From: Astropecten irregularis
Taxonomy: Eukaryota > Echinodermata > Asteroidea > Paxillosida > Astropectinidae
Direction of reading: 5' to 3'
DNA length: 64,000 nucleotides
Assembly (NCBI GenBank): GCA_963971285.1
Contig: OZ020264.1
Coordinates: 10,678,431 to 10,742,430 of the forward strand
The notes under the pieces are model-generated. The model made no database searches, was not told where the DNA came from, and saw nothing but the letters and a program-made list of their open reading frames with translations. Positions 1-11,932 of this stretch are shown here, piece by piece (position 1 is the stretch's first letter; each line of letters opens with the position of its first letter). Both the position numbers and the translations under genes were made by a program.

Positions 1-263
1 CATTGGTGGTGGTGTCTTCCTAAATATTAGCAAGGTTGAATTTGTGGACAGAGGACTTCAGAAGTTTTGAGGTAAATTACAAAAGAGGGGTGCAGGGGGA
101 CGAATGCGGGTAGGATTACATTCAGCCTTCAATAAAGATCCTGCTAAGATCGAATCACGTCAGGCCCTCCTAACTCCAAGCATTTTATAAATTTCAGATC
201 ATTATTTTGGCTGATGAGCAGTTTGCAGCAGTTTATTACTTGCATATCTTCTTTCTTACTTAC

Positions 264-1838
264 CCTGTCGTTAATGCCGTATGTAATATCTGTAAATACA
301 AACTTAGACGAGTCGAGACCCTCTAATTCTTTGTCCTCTGAAAGTATGTCTGTTATTTCTGATCTTTCCTCCAGGACAGGCGGCATTTGTAATCTCCTCT
401 GAGCTTCAAGTCTGGCCTCTTCCTCAAGCTGAAACAATGAAAAGATAGATCAAACTTCATTAATGAAACAATATACTTGTAAGGGCCATATCACATGAGC
501 CAATTTTTCCACGCAACTTGGAGGCAACCAAGTACACCACGTGCAAAAGGAAAGTCTTGGTAGACCAAAAGTCATTTTCCTGACAGTTTCTCAATATCCC
601 CTATAAAATTAAATCAAGATTTAAAGATGAAGACTATTTCTTTTTGGAGATTGCCTGGAACTGGTTGTACCGTGAAGTAAATTTTTTTCTGTGTTCAGCA
701 CATTTAAGGCTATGGGATTCTCTGGGGCGCTAGACTGACCGTCAACCCCAAAATTAAAAGAGGGAGTTCAGCGCCCCAGTTACTACATCATGTATGTCCC
801 CTCGTGTGTACCAAATTCCATGAATGTGAACTGCCATCCAACAGCTGTTTAATGTATTTAAGTCCTAGGTCTCTATGACATGAATGCTTATGTATGTAAT
901 TATGATACCTCTTTTAGCTTTGTATCACTGACAAGCCTGTAGGTCGGTGCTTCTAGCGGCTGTTTGGAATGACGGTATATCTTCTGTAGATCCATGCCTG
1001 TGATTCTCTTCAGAATGTGCTGGACTTCATCAGTATTGAAGAGACTCAGAGAAGCTGTGAAATATCAGATTCAAGTTTAATGTGTGCTGGCCAATAAATG
1101 TTATACGGCTGTTTTGTGAGCATGGTGAGGGGATTCGAAACTGTGAAATAGCATTCAAATCGAAAAACATATTAGGTTTTTGGAACTGAATTAGCATTGG
1201 GAAACTGAATCCAGATCGGAGACATATTTGTTTTTTGACAAATGATCGGATTCGCAAAAACATCCGAAATAATGAAGATGTTTGCAAGTTCGGTCTTTAA
1301 ATTTGATCATTTTTTTGGCAATGCTTCCGAGTTGAAAACAAATATGGTAAATTTTACCCTACTACTTCCTACTAATACTATCGCCAGACCATGTCCAAAT
1401 GTAAAAAAAAAGAGGCGATTTTAGGGTCCAAGTTACTCGGACTAACGTAGGACGTGGATCCGCAAATCTGGGATCCATTGTGTTAATATAATAAACAAAC
1501 AGACCTTAAGTTCACTCGTACAAAATTAAATAGGCTCTAGCTAGGCCCTATTATAAATCCCCCCTAAATTATTATATTAATTATTATGTTCACTTCAACT
1601 TCATCATTCAATTTCATGGCTCTGTCGGCCTAGGCCCTAATAATTAATAAAAATAAACGGGTAAAGCAGTAAAACTGCCAGCTTCGATAGCGATTCAGTT
1701 ACCTTGGTTCGATGCTGCAGAACTTGACGAATAATTGCACAGCTGATAATTGCAAGTAACTTTGTTGCTCTTTCCAAGAAACCTGAAACTTAAACCGGTA
1801 ATACGCAGACACATTTTTCCACCCATGCAGGCCGCCAT
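264..1838 (-). CDS. MRPS22: Mitochondrial small ribosomal subunit protein mS22, 5' part of gene (3 coding exons)
   Basis: Structural protein of the small subunit of the mitochondrial ribosome. Minus-strand coding exons are 1703-1838 (ATG at 1838), 909-1054 and 264-428, joined in phases 1 and 0. Each is bounded by AG/GT, with donors gtaac, gtatc and gtaagt. Together they give 149 residues with no stop. The first 45 residues are basic and Ser-rich, as expected of a mitochondrial presequence. Exon 2 carries [19 protein letters not shown] and exon 3 carries [20 protein letters not shown] followed by [14 protein letters not shown]. These match the conserved N-terminal half of animal MRPS22 as I know the family. 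Vertebrate MRPS22 is about 360 aa, so over half lies beyond the left edge. The ATG sits in the classic aagATGGCGGC context. The exon chain is read directly and the identity is very likely. Confidence 0.93.
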
Positions 1839-2049
1839 CTTGGAATCTGTGGAGTAATTGAACTAGAGAGGGCGCTGCATGCCACTCCGTTTATTTTTTT
1901 TTGGGGGGCGGGGCGTTCGATTCAGCTTCCACATTTTTAGTCGACGCCAGTCAACAATTTTATAGTCCCCGATCTCCTGTAGCTTGTTTCGTTTTAGCTT
2001 CAGGTGCCAAAGAAATGAGATAATTTTCTTTTAAAGCATAGAATATCCA

Positions 2050-2416
2050 TTAAAGGTATACATCCATTGGTAGCATAGCATACCGAAACAGAAATATTCA
2101 CAGATTTGCCTATAACTAGCTACAAGGTATCAAGATGGTGATGTTAGAAACATATCCTTCGTTTTTTTCTGCCTGAAATGCTGTATTAATCAAGAAGAGA
2201 GTAAAACTAAAGACCAAAAACAATTTTGATCTTAGCGAAAAGAAAAAAAAAAACATACAGTGGGCGTTGTTCAATGTTTCCTCAAAAAGTATACACCGCA
2301 TGGCACTGGGAATTTCACAAATGACTGTTACTGTATCTTCCTTGATAGCTCTACCCATAAATCTGCATTTCTTAAAAAAAAAAACCCACAAAGTGTGGAG
2401 ACTTAATTACCTTTAA
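2050..2416. mobile_element. Diverged family-A TTAA MITE copy
   Basis: Starts TTAAAGG and ends CCTTTAA. It shares with better copies (e.g. 39561-39926) the internal blocks for a 'cagatttacctataactta' stretch, 'gtatttatccagaa', 'ctcaaaaagt..gcaccg' and 'cacagatgactgttactgtat'. Non-autonomous, with no transposase. The termini have decayed compared with younger copies. Confidence 0.7.
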
Positions 2417-4038
2417 GTTAGTCAGTTTTGAATAAACACCAAGTATCTTGGCAATTCTTGCGATTCATCATCTTGATGATTAAGTTACTCATTGTGTTTG
2501 GATGCCCCGGCCGTCGAAGATAGCAAGCTTGGCTCAGTGAAGGACTTGAATGAAGACTAGTCTTTCCTTCACTCCTATAATTTAATGTCATTGTCAATCG
2601 AAAACGTGTGCCATTAAAAGCAAGACAGATGTGGGCCAACAAAACAAAATGTATTCTGGCCTACAAGTTTAATCAAGACGCAATCATTATTCACCATGCA
2701 CAATACAAAAACAAACTCATAATGTCGAGAAAGTGGGGAGACGAAACGGCTTAATTCGCATTCAGAAAAGCAGGCATTAAGTAATTAGTGATTCAATACA
2801 ATCCTAGCAGGATCTTTCTCATCGAAGGCTAAAATCATTCATTGTTGTTATTTCTATAAATGTGTACATGTATAACAAAAGACCTAAATGTATTTTATTT
2901 AAAAACGATTCCTTCTTTTGTTTGTGTGTTTGTTTGTATGTCCGTGCCCTACATGATCGAGGACAGGAGGATAAATAAATTACAATGAAACTATTCTTGT
3001 CCTCGCACGTAGTTCCTTTGTTCAAAATTGTCCTCGAACGTCCTCGAACGTACAAACGTGTGCATACCCTTTTGTCCAATTCGTTACGGCCTATGTTTGT
3101 CGGGGTACTGCTTAACCAGATATAGGCCTACTGCAAGCCTACCCTGCCAGCCAAAGTAATACTATAAAATTATACAGTTCACTATAGTCAACTTTGCATC
3201 TAGCTGACTAGCAGTATAATTTTGTATAATTTAAAAAAGAAAAGAAACAGGGCACATGTTTGCACACTGCATGCAGTGCCAGGGTAGTCTGAAGATTATA
3301 AAATAAAGTCGATACGTATAGTGCACAGTGCACTTCATAATGCTGTTTTCGGAGTTTCCTAAAAAAAAAACTGCACTAAAAAATCGTAAGTCATTTTTAA
3401 TGAGTTGAACTTCCAGGGTAGCTGCGTCATATCGCGCATCACTGCAGATTACCAATTACGGGATAGACAGGGCATTATTCATTTATCAAAACACTCGTCT
3501 GGCTGAGGACCTACAAACAACAGGAGATAACAACAAACCTATGGAGCAAGGTATAACCATGGAGGAAGAATAACTGGAAGGTTTAACACGCACGTTCGAC
3601 CTTGTGTTTTCCAGACAAGCAGGCAGTCAATTCAGTCAACGTGACAAGTCGAAAACGACAGTAATTATTCACATTGTATAAAGTCTTCTACTATAGGTGT
3701 GCAGTAAATTATTGAGGGCTACGGAATTAAAGTGATGCATTAACGATATATTGCTTCACTGGTATTTTTGGAGTCCACATACAGACATACATGATAGATA
3801 GGCTATTTTTTCATGGGTGGGGAATGTTATTGGCGCGGCCCCGTTATGTCCACGCACATTCAAAATAAATGCACGTTATTCCATGCGATGTGCTTGGTAC
3901 GGTTGGCGCCGAATGTCTACACTTGCAGCAACTATAGAATTGAAGTGAGGAATCTTACGCGAACTTACTACGCACGCGCACAACTTGAAATTCCTCCACA
4001 GTAATTATACAAAATTTATATCACATGGTTTGAGAGTG

Positions 4039-4128
4039 AACAGTCAATTCTAGCTCCCGATGTGTTGGAAGTTGTCAAACTAGTTTGTCAACTTCCAACA
4101 CCATGGGGGAAGCTAGAATCGACTGTCC
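4039..4128. repeat. Long near-perfect palindrome
   Basis: Two arms of about 45 bp (reading acagtcaattctagctcc and its complement) meet at the palindromic centre caaactagtttg with essentially no spacer. It could extrude as a cruciform or fold as RNA into a long hairpin. A few mismatches fall between the arms near 4056 and 4103. No target-site duplication is obvious, so it may be a small fold-back element or an inverted duplication. Confidence 0.75.
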
Positions 4129-4948
4129 ACCCGGAATAATTCCACGGTGATATTTGTTTTACTATACCTCATAAAATTCTTTAGGCCTACTGTCCACAAT
4201 TTCGTCGAGAAGTGCAGCAAAACGTTCGTTTTCGTGAGTTTCATGAAGGGCGAAGTTCACGCACGCGCACTGCAAACTATGATAGATGCGCAGTGAGATG
4301 TTACATGCGCAGCGAGATCATTACATTGTGTAACAGTTCCTTCAGAGATTCCCCAGCCTACTCGCTGGTGATCAGCAAATAATATATCAACTGGCACGTG
4401 ATGGTGAATTGACCAATTGAGATTCGGATATAGGTCATGAATGTTTATGAGGTCTCTTGCAAGCGGTTTTCTTCCGCAAGGGCCAATTATTATACACCTA
4501 CCAGCGGCGTAACTAGAGGGAAAACGGTGCCCAGGGCAAGCGCTAAAATTGCGCCCCTAATTCCAACTCTGATGTCAGTGAAAAATCTGACAAAACTGTT
4601 GTCGGTCTTTTGTTTAATTTCTGGTGGACATTTTTTTTTAGATTAACGGAATGTTTTTACATATCCTGTAAGTTACAGTAAATAATGTGAACGTTTCTTT
4701 TTTGGTTTCCTACCCTTAAAAAGAAACACATGCAATTTTGCTTGTTAATAATTGTTGGAAATTCTAACTCTTTGAAGGCTGAATAAAATTGATCGATATC
4801 TAGAGTTGCCTTCGACTGCCACGATTATTGCGGAACCTAAGGTCAATTACATTTTGCTCACAGATGCTGATATTTCGCTTATTATTTTTATTGATTTGAT
4901 TTGGCTCTTTGCAAAGCGTTCCTTTGAATCCAAAGTCCTTGAAGTTCG

Positions 4949-5300
4949 TTAAAGGCACAATACATGATTGGTAAAGGTCACAGGACAGCACTCACACTTT
5001 GTCTGATCAAACATGTACATGAAATAATGAACCTGTGAAAATTTGAGCTCAATCGGACATCGGAGTCACGAGAAATAGCAAAATACCGGCTCAATTTTTC
5101 TTATAAAACATAAAGAATGATTTTGATCTTACCCCGAGATCAAAACTGTTTTCGGTCTTGGTTTTACTTCTGGATTTACACCATTTCAGGCGGAAATTTT
5201 AACAGTATGTTTCTACCACCACCATCTTCATACACTGAAAGTTAAACGTAACTCTGTGAACATTTCTGTTTGGGTAACCAATCTTGTACTGTACCTTTAA
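4949..5300. mobile_element. Family-B TTAA MITE
   Basis: 352-bp unit with TTAA at both ends. The inverted termini resemble TTAAAGGYACARTACAKGATT. Other copies lie at 11580-11932, 53392-53750 and, truncated, 57684-57872. Internal signatures are 'gatcttaccccgagatcaaaac' (a palindromic core) and 'ttctggat..acaccatttcaggcgga'. Family B shares its middle and sub-terminal blocks with family A, so the two are sister families. Non-coding. Confidence 0.8.
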
Positions 5301-6276
5301 GTGAAATCCCTTCGAATGAATTGATATGGAAGAAAATAACAGTTTTAAAATCATCAAATAACCGTGCAAGGTTAAAGTCATTAAAAAGTGAACAAAGAAA
5401 AATTGACTGGAGCGGGATTCGGAACACTCGACCTTCTGTTTTAAATTCAGCGAGAAATTGGAGAATTCATGGAGAACTGTTTAGGCCGAATACTCGATAT
5501 CAGGTAAGGAAACATATAAAAACCAATCCCGATACCGCAGTGCAGACACAAACGAAGATGCCTTGCATACAAAAAAATGCAAACCTTATTTCCAAAATGG
5601 CTTCAATGTTTGGACAACAACAACAGACAAATTGATATTGAAAATCTACCATGTTAATGGATTGCCAATGCCAATGGACTAAAAAAGAAAACGCATTTGT
5701 ATGGCCTATGTATATAGGCACGCCGGCATCTATATTCTTGTCTGTTAAAAAGTAAATACTCCACGGTTATAAAATACTCAACGAGTCCTAATTGAACATA
5801 ATGACATAAAGTAAATGTCCATGGCCTTGGTACACGACTAGATTGTTTGATTCTTTCCGATATTAACAACCAATGCTGATACAATTGAATGATAAATGCA
5901 TTTTCAAGCGTTAATAACTTAAAGTACATGTGCATGTTCCGTTCTTAAATACCTACGGATGTATTTAACAAAGGCTCACATTAAACAGACAGCATTTTCA
6001 ATGACCCTACATAAGTCAAGGCTAAAGAACAATGACTAATCTGAAAATGTCAAAGTATTTAGCATGATTCCATGTTGAATTTGTCAAAGACGGGACAAAT
6101 TCCGACAGCACGCAAATAATTGGTTGCCCTTTACCGACGCATAATTATATAGATGAGCACTTTAGTGCTTTTTGAGTGCACATGTCAAAAGAAAAAAATC
6201 ATGTGCTGGCTTATGTTGGATTCGAACCCATGACCTCCTAGTGCAGGAGCGGATTTCACAAACACTAAGATTAACT

Positions 6277-6742
6277 TTAAAGGTAGTATCATACTTTGGT
6301 AAGAGACCAAAACAGAAATGTTCACATATTTACGTGTAATTACAGGGTATGAAGATGATGCTAGTAGAAACATACTGTTAAAAATGTTCAGCCTGAAATG
6401 GTGTAATTATCCAGAAATTAGTAAAACAACGACCGAAAATCGTTTTGATCTTTTAAAAGATCAAAAATAACAGAGAAAAGACTTAAGAAATACTGTGGCT
6501 GTTTTTCACTGTTTTCTCAAAAAGTGGGCAACGTATGGGACTGACATTTACACAGATGACTATTAGTGTATCTGTCTTGGTATTTTTGCCCATGAATCTG
6601 TATTTCTTTGATAAAAACCAAAGTATGATACTAACTTTAACGATATGCGTGTACCAGGTCCATCTTTATACCTTGTAAGTTATACGTAAATCCATGATGA
6701 TGTTTGGTTTGGTTACCTATCAAAGTATGATAGTACGTTTAA
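6277..6742. mobile_element. Family-A TTAA MITE (6277-6640) abutting a second truncated end (to 6742)
   Basis: Intact copy of about 364 bp running from TTAAAGGTAGTATCATACTT to its inverted end before TTAA at 6637-6640. It is followed at once by a roughly 100-bp family-A terminus ending TTAA at 6739-6742, which suggests a second insertion into or beside the first. No coding capacity. Confidence 0.8.
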
Positions 6743-7104
6743 GGGTTCTAATCAATTATACATTTCAAATATTTCAATGAGGATTGAGCATGAAAATATA
6801 GCTAAGACGCAATATTAAATCTTATGAGAACACATGTCTTTAATACCACCATGGGCCAATTTCACGTACTCTACATACAGATGCAGAATTTGCTAAATAA
6901 TCATAGATATACTTCGTGACAAAAAAACGCCAGCAATCTGGCCTATTTGCATAACACTATAGCGGTAAAAGATCATAAATATAGTATAAGTCTCAAGCAA
7001 CATAGATCCTGCACGTGCGAACTCCGCCAATCTGTTTACTGTATTGTATGCAGAACGTTTTTATTTGTGTTCAGCAAATTTTCATAGTCCCTTTCTTTTG
7101 TATA

Positions 7105-7345
7105 GATCAATTCTATAGAGCTGCTTAGCACAAAAAAATCGCTATAAGCATGACATTTCTGTCTCAGTAAGAACAGGATTAACATACAAATGTGTTATGC
7201 ATCACTTGCAATTGTTCATTGGCTGTTGTTCGCTGACCATGAATATCAAATGAAATTTTCAATGGTGGTCTGTTTTATTGGGCAAGCTATTTTTGTGCTA
7301 AGCAATTTGTTTTGGTGCTTAGCAGCTCTATGAAATTGGTCCCAG
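7105..7345. mobile_element. Family-C MITE (ATTTCATAGAGCTGCTTAGCAC termini), diverged copy
   Basis: Starts near tctatagagctgcttagcac and ends near gcttagcagctctatgaaat. The interior matches the copies at 21588-21836 and 21873-22111 (tgatattcatggtcagcgaac in either orientation, ttgttcattggctgttgttcg). A non-autonomous TIR element. Confidence 0.7.
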
Positions 7346-7850
7346 ATTGTATCAACCTGATCATTAACTCAAGTATCCATCAAGGACGGTTTCAAGCACA
7401 ATCTTTGAAGAAATGTAAGACGTTCTAGACTTATTGGGTACAAATTGAACACGGCCCCATAACCGTGATTGACAATGAAACAAAAATTGAAGAGTGAAAG
7501 AATTGGGGCCCGCATGCAAAATTATACTTGGTCGTATCCCTGTAATACACAAAGGCCTACTTCATATTTGTATGTGATTACGTTATGGGGAAGTATGTTT
7601 TGAAATTGCAAAAGCAGTATACGTATCCAATAACATTTCAATTGAAATGTTAGTGTATTGAAACTTGGTATAAATAGTCTTACGTCAATTGTCATAATTT
7701 TGCTAGAAAATAGGTTACAGCAAAAGCAAAGGCAAATGTGAAAGTTCGTAAAAATGATAACTGCTCTCGTTTTTATCAAACTACACACGGTATTATTAAG
7801 CTATATCATGCATTTTATGTAGGGAAACATCATTGACTGTTGGGCGTGTG

Positions 7851-8237
7851 TTAAAGGGAGCATATGATTTGCAAAGATGTGCATTTTGGCTGAATTTGGT
7901 ACTTAAAGAGAAGTGAAGGTCTTAAACTTCCTTACAGACGTTCTTTCATGTACCTTTTTATGATTTGTTCATCTGGATAGCAGAAATATGGCCGAAATTG
8001 CCCCCCTCCGAATCCTTCACGGTTACACCACGCTTTCGAAATGCTACTAAATCGTTCGGACGAAAGATCTTTTTAAAAGACACTAAATCTTGATTTCCTT
8101 GAAAAACCCAGCATCTGATGGACCGAGATTTCCCATGGTGCCTGTTTGAACTGTTGACGAACTGTTGAGTCCATTTTCTGTCTCAAACTCAATAATCTTT
8201 TTTTGGAGGCCTTGCAAATCCTGTACGCTGCCTTTAA
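7851..8237. mobile_element. Family-D TTAA MITE
   Basis: 387-bp element between TTAAAGGGAGC and the inverted GCTGCCTTTAA, with sub-terminal 'gatttgcaaagatgtgcat' and its inverted counterpart 'ggccttgcaaatcctgta'. Other copies lie at 34692-34982 and, truncated, about 32480-32650. It contains the shared block 'catctggatagcagaaatatggccgaaatt'. TTAA flanks point to a piggyBac-like transposase acting in trans (inference). Confidence 0.75.
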
Positions 8238-8473
8238 GTTCAATCTTTTCCCTTTAGCCTACTCTACATGATTATTCCAGCGCCATTTCTTTTCAAGAGC
8301 AATTGAGATTTAATATTATTGCATCACGCTGACGCCAGTAAATAAATGAAGTCCAGTTATTTTCCCTGTTCCGTGATTCTGGGGGTACAGTTTGTGAGTT
8401 GGGGCATTTTTGTTTAGACTTGTGTTTTCAGTACACAGATTGCACGCCGTCTCTTTGCCCAAAACGGCGGTAT

Positions 8474-9076
8474 GGGGTCAATTTCATAGAGCTGCTTAAG
8501 CACAAAATTTGCTTAAGCATGAAAAGTCTTCTTTGATCAAACAGGATTACCAACCAAATGTTCATTATGATGTTTGTTACTTTTGACTTTATTCGGCCAT
8601 TGTTTGCTGAGCACAACGTTCACAAGTTTTGGCAAACTGATTTTATTTACCAAGGTTTTAGGTGCTTAAGCAAAATGTGGTGCCAAGCAAAATTTGGTGC
8701 TTAGGCAAAATTTGGTGCTTATTTGGTGGTTAAACATTTTGCTATAGTCATACAGTGGTTACCAACTGCATGGCGTTCAAGTTCGCCCTGCAGGTTCAGT
8801 TCTACCTGGAGCAGCACATGTATAGAACCATTGCATGTTGGGGCCAATTTCATAGAGCTGCTTAAGCACCAAAATTTGCTTAGCACCAAAACTTTGTGGT
8901 AAATATAAAATCAATATGCCAGCCAATACTCATATTGCTCAGTAAACAATGGCAGAATACAAGTCTAAAGCAGTGAACATCCCATGACAATTCGGTTGGT
9001 ATAATCCTGTTTGATCAAGGAATGATCAATGCTTTAGCAAATTATTTGCTTATAAGCAGCTCTATAAAATCGGCCC
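8474..9076. mobile_element. Two adjacent family-C MITEs
   Basis: Copies at about 8474-8725 (starts ggggtcaatttcatagag) and 8842-9076 (starts ggggccaatttcatagag, ends gcagctctataaaatcggccc). The second ends 24 bp before the GPCR stop codon, so it probably lies in or beside the GPCR 3' UTR or poly(A) region. Confidence 0.75.
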
Positions 9077-9099
9077 TAGATTCAGTAAAAGCATCTCTG

Positions 9100-10374
9100 T
9101 TACATGTTGGACCCACGGAGGCAGTTGATCTTCTTCAATAACCTCACACATTCCTCCTTAAACTTATTGTTCACGAAGCTGTAAATAGCCGGATTGACGG
9201 CAGGGGTGGTGTAATACAAATGCTGCAAGAGGCTCAGAAATGCGAAGGCAACTTCATCATATTCCTTCATATAGGCCCACTTCTCAGCTAACATGTAACT
9301 TATAACCCACATGAGGAAACGCGCGGTCCATGTGACCACGAATACGACTGTGGCTAGGAGCAACATCTTCCCAGTTTTGTTCTTTTTCGCCTTGTGTGTG
9401 GTTTGATCAGACGGCTCACTGCGGTCATTTGTTAGTTTAGTCTTTGGACCGTTATCTGTGACAGTGTCTTCACTAGATGAGGCGATTGTAGTCACACGAG
9501 CTGCTGATGACCCTTTCGCCTGCTCATCGTCGGGCGCTCGGCGTCGTGCTACGGGCGATCCGGTCGTCAGATGGTTGCCGTTCGCCGCGGAGATTCCCTC
9601 AACTTTCCCACCATCATTCCCTGCTCCATCTAACCTTTTATTATTACACAGGGCAATCCCGATGATGGAGTCCCCTGCGTTAAGCATACCGGCCAGGTTA
9701 ACTGGTTTACAAGCTTGGTCTTTATCACTCGGTTTCTCCACAACAGGGGCATTGATAGCGGAGGGCCGAATTTTCATCCTTTTTCGGACTTCCCTGTAGA
9801 TAAACATGTACATCACTAAGGCTGTAATCATCATACAAGCGAATGAAATTGCCATGATGAAGAGAGCAATGTAGACCCATGATGTATACTCTAGCGGTAC
9901 ATTTATCTCACACACTAATTTTTGTGCACCCGATGATTGAATTATATGGACCGTGTATATTGTGAGCGTTGGTACGGTCAAGATGGTAGAAACCACGATA
10001 CCAGCCGCGCTAACGAGCACAGCGCGTCGGTGGGTCATCCATCCGAGATGCGGCCGGCAGATGGCCAGGTAACGATCCACGGCCACCGCTGTGGTAATAA
10101 AGGCCGAGGACATCTCGCTTGCCAGACCGATCCAGCTAAACAACCGGCACACGAAGTCACTAGTGAAAGACTCCTCATAGATCCATAGATAAAATCGGTA
10201 ACCAGTCAAGGCACAAATGAATAAATCCACCCAAGCCAGACACAGGATGAACACCCTCATCCCATTGCGTTTTCTCTTGTTGGTGTACACGAGGATGACC
10301 AGAATATTGCCAGGAATTCCGATTAGAGAAACAAGCGATAGCAAGCACAGTAGAAACACAGTATATAACCTCAT
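9100..10374 (-). CDS. Orphan rhodopsin-family (class A) GPCR, single exon
   Basis: Seven-helix receptor of 424 aa at the plasma membrane. The ligand is unknown. The first in-frame ATG is at 10374, with an in-frame TAG about 10 codons upstream. The extracellular N-terminus is only a few residues. Visible landmarks (ATG-based numbering, approximate): GN in TM1 (22-23), LAWVD in TM2 (D50), the disulfide pair C76 and C155, and DRY 100-102 at the end of TM3. A long hydrophilic third intracellular loop of about 140 residues (196-335) is rich in Ser, Asp and Lys. TM6 has W349, and NPAIY is at 394-398 in TM7. Departures from the family rule: the TM6 CWxP is TWTA, TM5 lacks its usual Pro, and TM4 lacks its usual Trp. 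The overall look is of a peptide or amine-type receptor from the large lineage-specific invertebrate expansions. I cannot name a subfamily. Confidence 0.92.
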   Translation of the reverse strand: MRLYTVFLLCLLSLVSLIGIPGNILVILVYTNKRKRNGMRVFILCLAWVDLFICALTGYRFYLWIYEESFTSDFVCRLFSWIGLASEMSSAFITTAVAVDRYLAICRPHLGWMTHRRAVLVSAAGIVVSTILTVPTLTIYTVHIIQSSGAQKLVCEINVPLEYTSWVYIALFIMAISFACMMITALVMYMFIYREVRKRMKIRPSAINAPVVEKPSDKDQACKPVNLAGMLNAGDSIIGIALCNNKRLDGAGNDGGKVEGISAANGNHLTTGSPVARRRAPDDEQAKGSSAARVTTIASSSEDTVTDNGPKTKLTNDRSEPSDQTTHKAKKNKTGKMLLLATVVFVVTWTARFLMWVISYMLAEKWAYMKEYDEVAFAFLSLLQHLYYTTPAVNPAIYSFVNNKFKEECVRLLKKINCLRGSNM

Positions 10375-10635
10375 GTCTGCCAAACTAAACGGCAGCTAGA
10401 ATAGCTACCGTTAATTAAATCCAAAACGTCAATAAGGTGTGGTCTTAGTCCAGTAGCCAGCTCCAGTCCCAAACTTCCAAGTTTGCCAACATGCGTGGGT
10501 ACTGTTCTGTTTAAGTCACGTTGCTGATGTTGCGTGCATAACTTGCCATGTCACATTTGTCAACATCTCTCATGGTAACGGCTGGGACACTCACCTGAGA
10601 AAAAAAAAGTATACCCGGATTAATCAGATGTAATT

Positions 10636-10862
10636 TAATCATCAAATAACCACAAGGGAAACTGACTGAATTTTAAAGTCAATGAAAAGTGAACAAATTG
10701 ACTTGAACGGGATTCGAACCGGCGACCTCACCACCAGCGTAGGGCTGGATGGCTCAGTTGCAGAGCGCCTGTACGGTATTCAGGAGGTCTCCGGTTCGAA
10801 TCCCGCTTCAGTCAATTTTTCTTTGTTCACGTTTCAATGACTTTAGATGTAATTTGATTTAA
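10636..10862. repeat. Fold-back tRNA-like SINE pair
   Basis: Two head-to-head tRNA-like modules. The left arm has gggattcgaacc (box B on the minus strand), and the right arm has gggctggatggctcagttg (box A) and ccggttcgaatcccg (box B). They are flanked by inverted arms 'gtcaatgaaaagtgaacaaa' and 'tttgttcacgtttcaatgac'. Related copies occur at about 33330-33520, 54152-54375 and 56222-56590, and partial ones near 5360 and 42345. The T-stem of the right module does not pair properly, so it is a SINE and not a working tRNA gene. Confidence 0.75.
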
Positions 10863-11579
10863 GAAGTGCTTGGAGTAAGGAGGGCCTAATTTTTCGATCC
10901 TATAGCAGGATCTTTCTCAAAGGCTAAATGACAAGAGGATAAGAACATGCAAGTAAAAGAAACACACATGAATGGATGAGAGGATCGGAACAAAATTTAA
11001 GCTCAATCGGACATCTGAGACACGAGAAAATAACGAAAACAAAAAAAGGAGAAAAAAAGATTTGGAGAAAATATTCACACAACTGATCAATTCGAGGTTT
11101 GCACTGGGAACTGACTTATTGTGCTTTTGCCGAGGAAATGAATTTAAAATGGATGAAAAATTACAAATTATACCAAAGTGCGCCAAGATAATGCGATGGA
11201 ATTATTATAACATGCACACCATGCACTACACCGGCGGTGTGTGATTTCAACCTGTTTTCTAGTCAGGCGGCAATAATCAGAATTTTGACATCAACACGGT
11301 GGTTGGGGGTTCGAATCCCACTCGATATCAGTTTCCTCTGTTCCCATGGCTACCTTGGAAGAATTTTTAATTCATAAGTGACTATATATATATAATTTGA
11401 CTCTGAATTGTGGAAATCCGACTCCCATAATTTGAAGTGAATCTTCGGGAAAATGAAAATTTATGACTAAAATACATACACGTACATGTAAATCTTTCAA
11501 CACGGCAAAAGCACAACTTCATTGTTTGGTAACGACCAGTCTTTCGGTGAAACGAAATTGAAAATCGCATATCGACATT

Positions 11580-11932
11580 TTAAAGGATACAGTACAGGAT
11601 TGGTAACATATACCCTAACAAAAATATTCCCAGATTTACGTATAACTTACAGGGTATAAAGATAGTGCTGGTAGAAACTATTATTTCAGCCTAAAATGAT
11701 GTATTTATCTAGATATTAGTCAAACAAAGACCGAAAACGGTTTTGATATCGGTGTAAGATCAAAACCATTCTTTATGTTTTATAATTGAAATCGAGTCGG
11801 GTTTTCGTTATTTTCTCGGACTCAGATATCGAATTGCATCTCAAATTTTAACAGGTTTATTATTTCATGCACATGTTGGATCAGAAAAAGTGCTGTTCTG
11901 TGACCTTAACCAATCATGTATTATACCTTTAA
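11580..11932. mobile_element. Family-B TTAA MITE
   Basis: 353-bp copy with TTAA at both ends, opening ttaaaggatacagtacagg and closing with the inverted form. Opposite orientation to the 4949-5300 copy. Confidence 0.8.

Larger units (their letters stand above)
1839..9099. other. Gene-free stretch between MRPS22 and the GPCR gene
   Basis: I see no exon chain or long conserved reading frame here. The stretch holds TTAA-flanked MITE copies (about 2050-2416, 4949-5300, 6277-6742, 7851-8237), GGGG-ended MITEs (about 7105-7345, 8474-8725, 8842-9076), a 90-bp perfect-centre palindrome (4039-4128) and scattered fragments of tRNA-like SINE (around 5360-5430 and 6220). The short open frames present are low complexity or lie inside repeats. 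Confidence 0.6.

Noticed and set aside
2116..2391. Short open frames inside family-A and family-B MITEs (also 5270-5635, 26961-27176, 55703-55987)
   Set aside because: They overlap non-coding transposon copies and are not conserved between copies.
10375..10383. GPCR start three codons upstream of the ATG
   Set aside because: That codon is TTG. The first ATG in frame is at 10374, which suits a eukaryotic gene.
10744..10820. Possible tRNA gene (boxes A and B, pairable acceptor stem)
   Set aside because: The T-stem and anticodon stem do not pair properly and the sequence is a repeated fold-back SINE.
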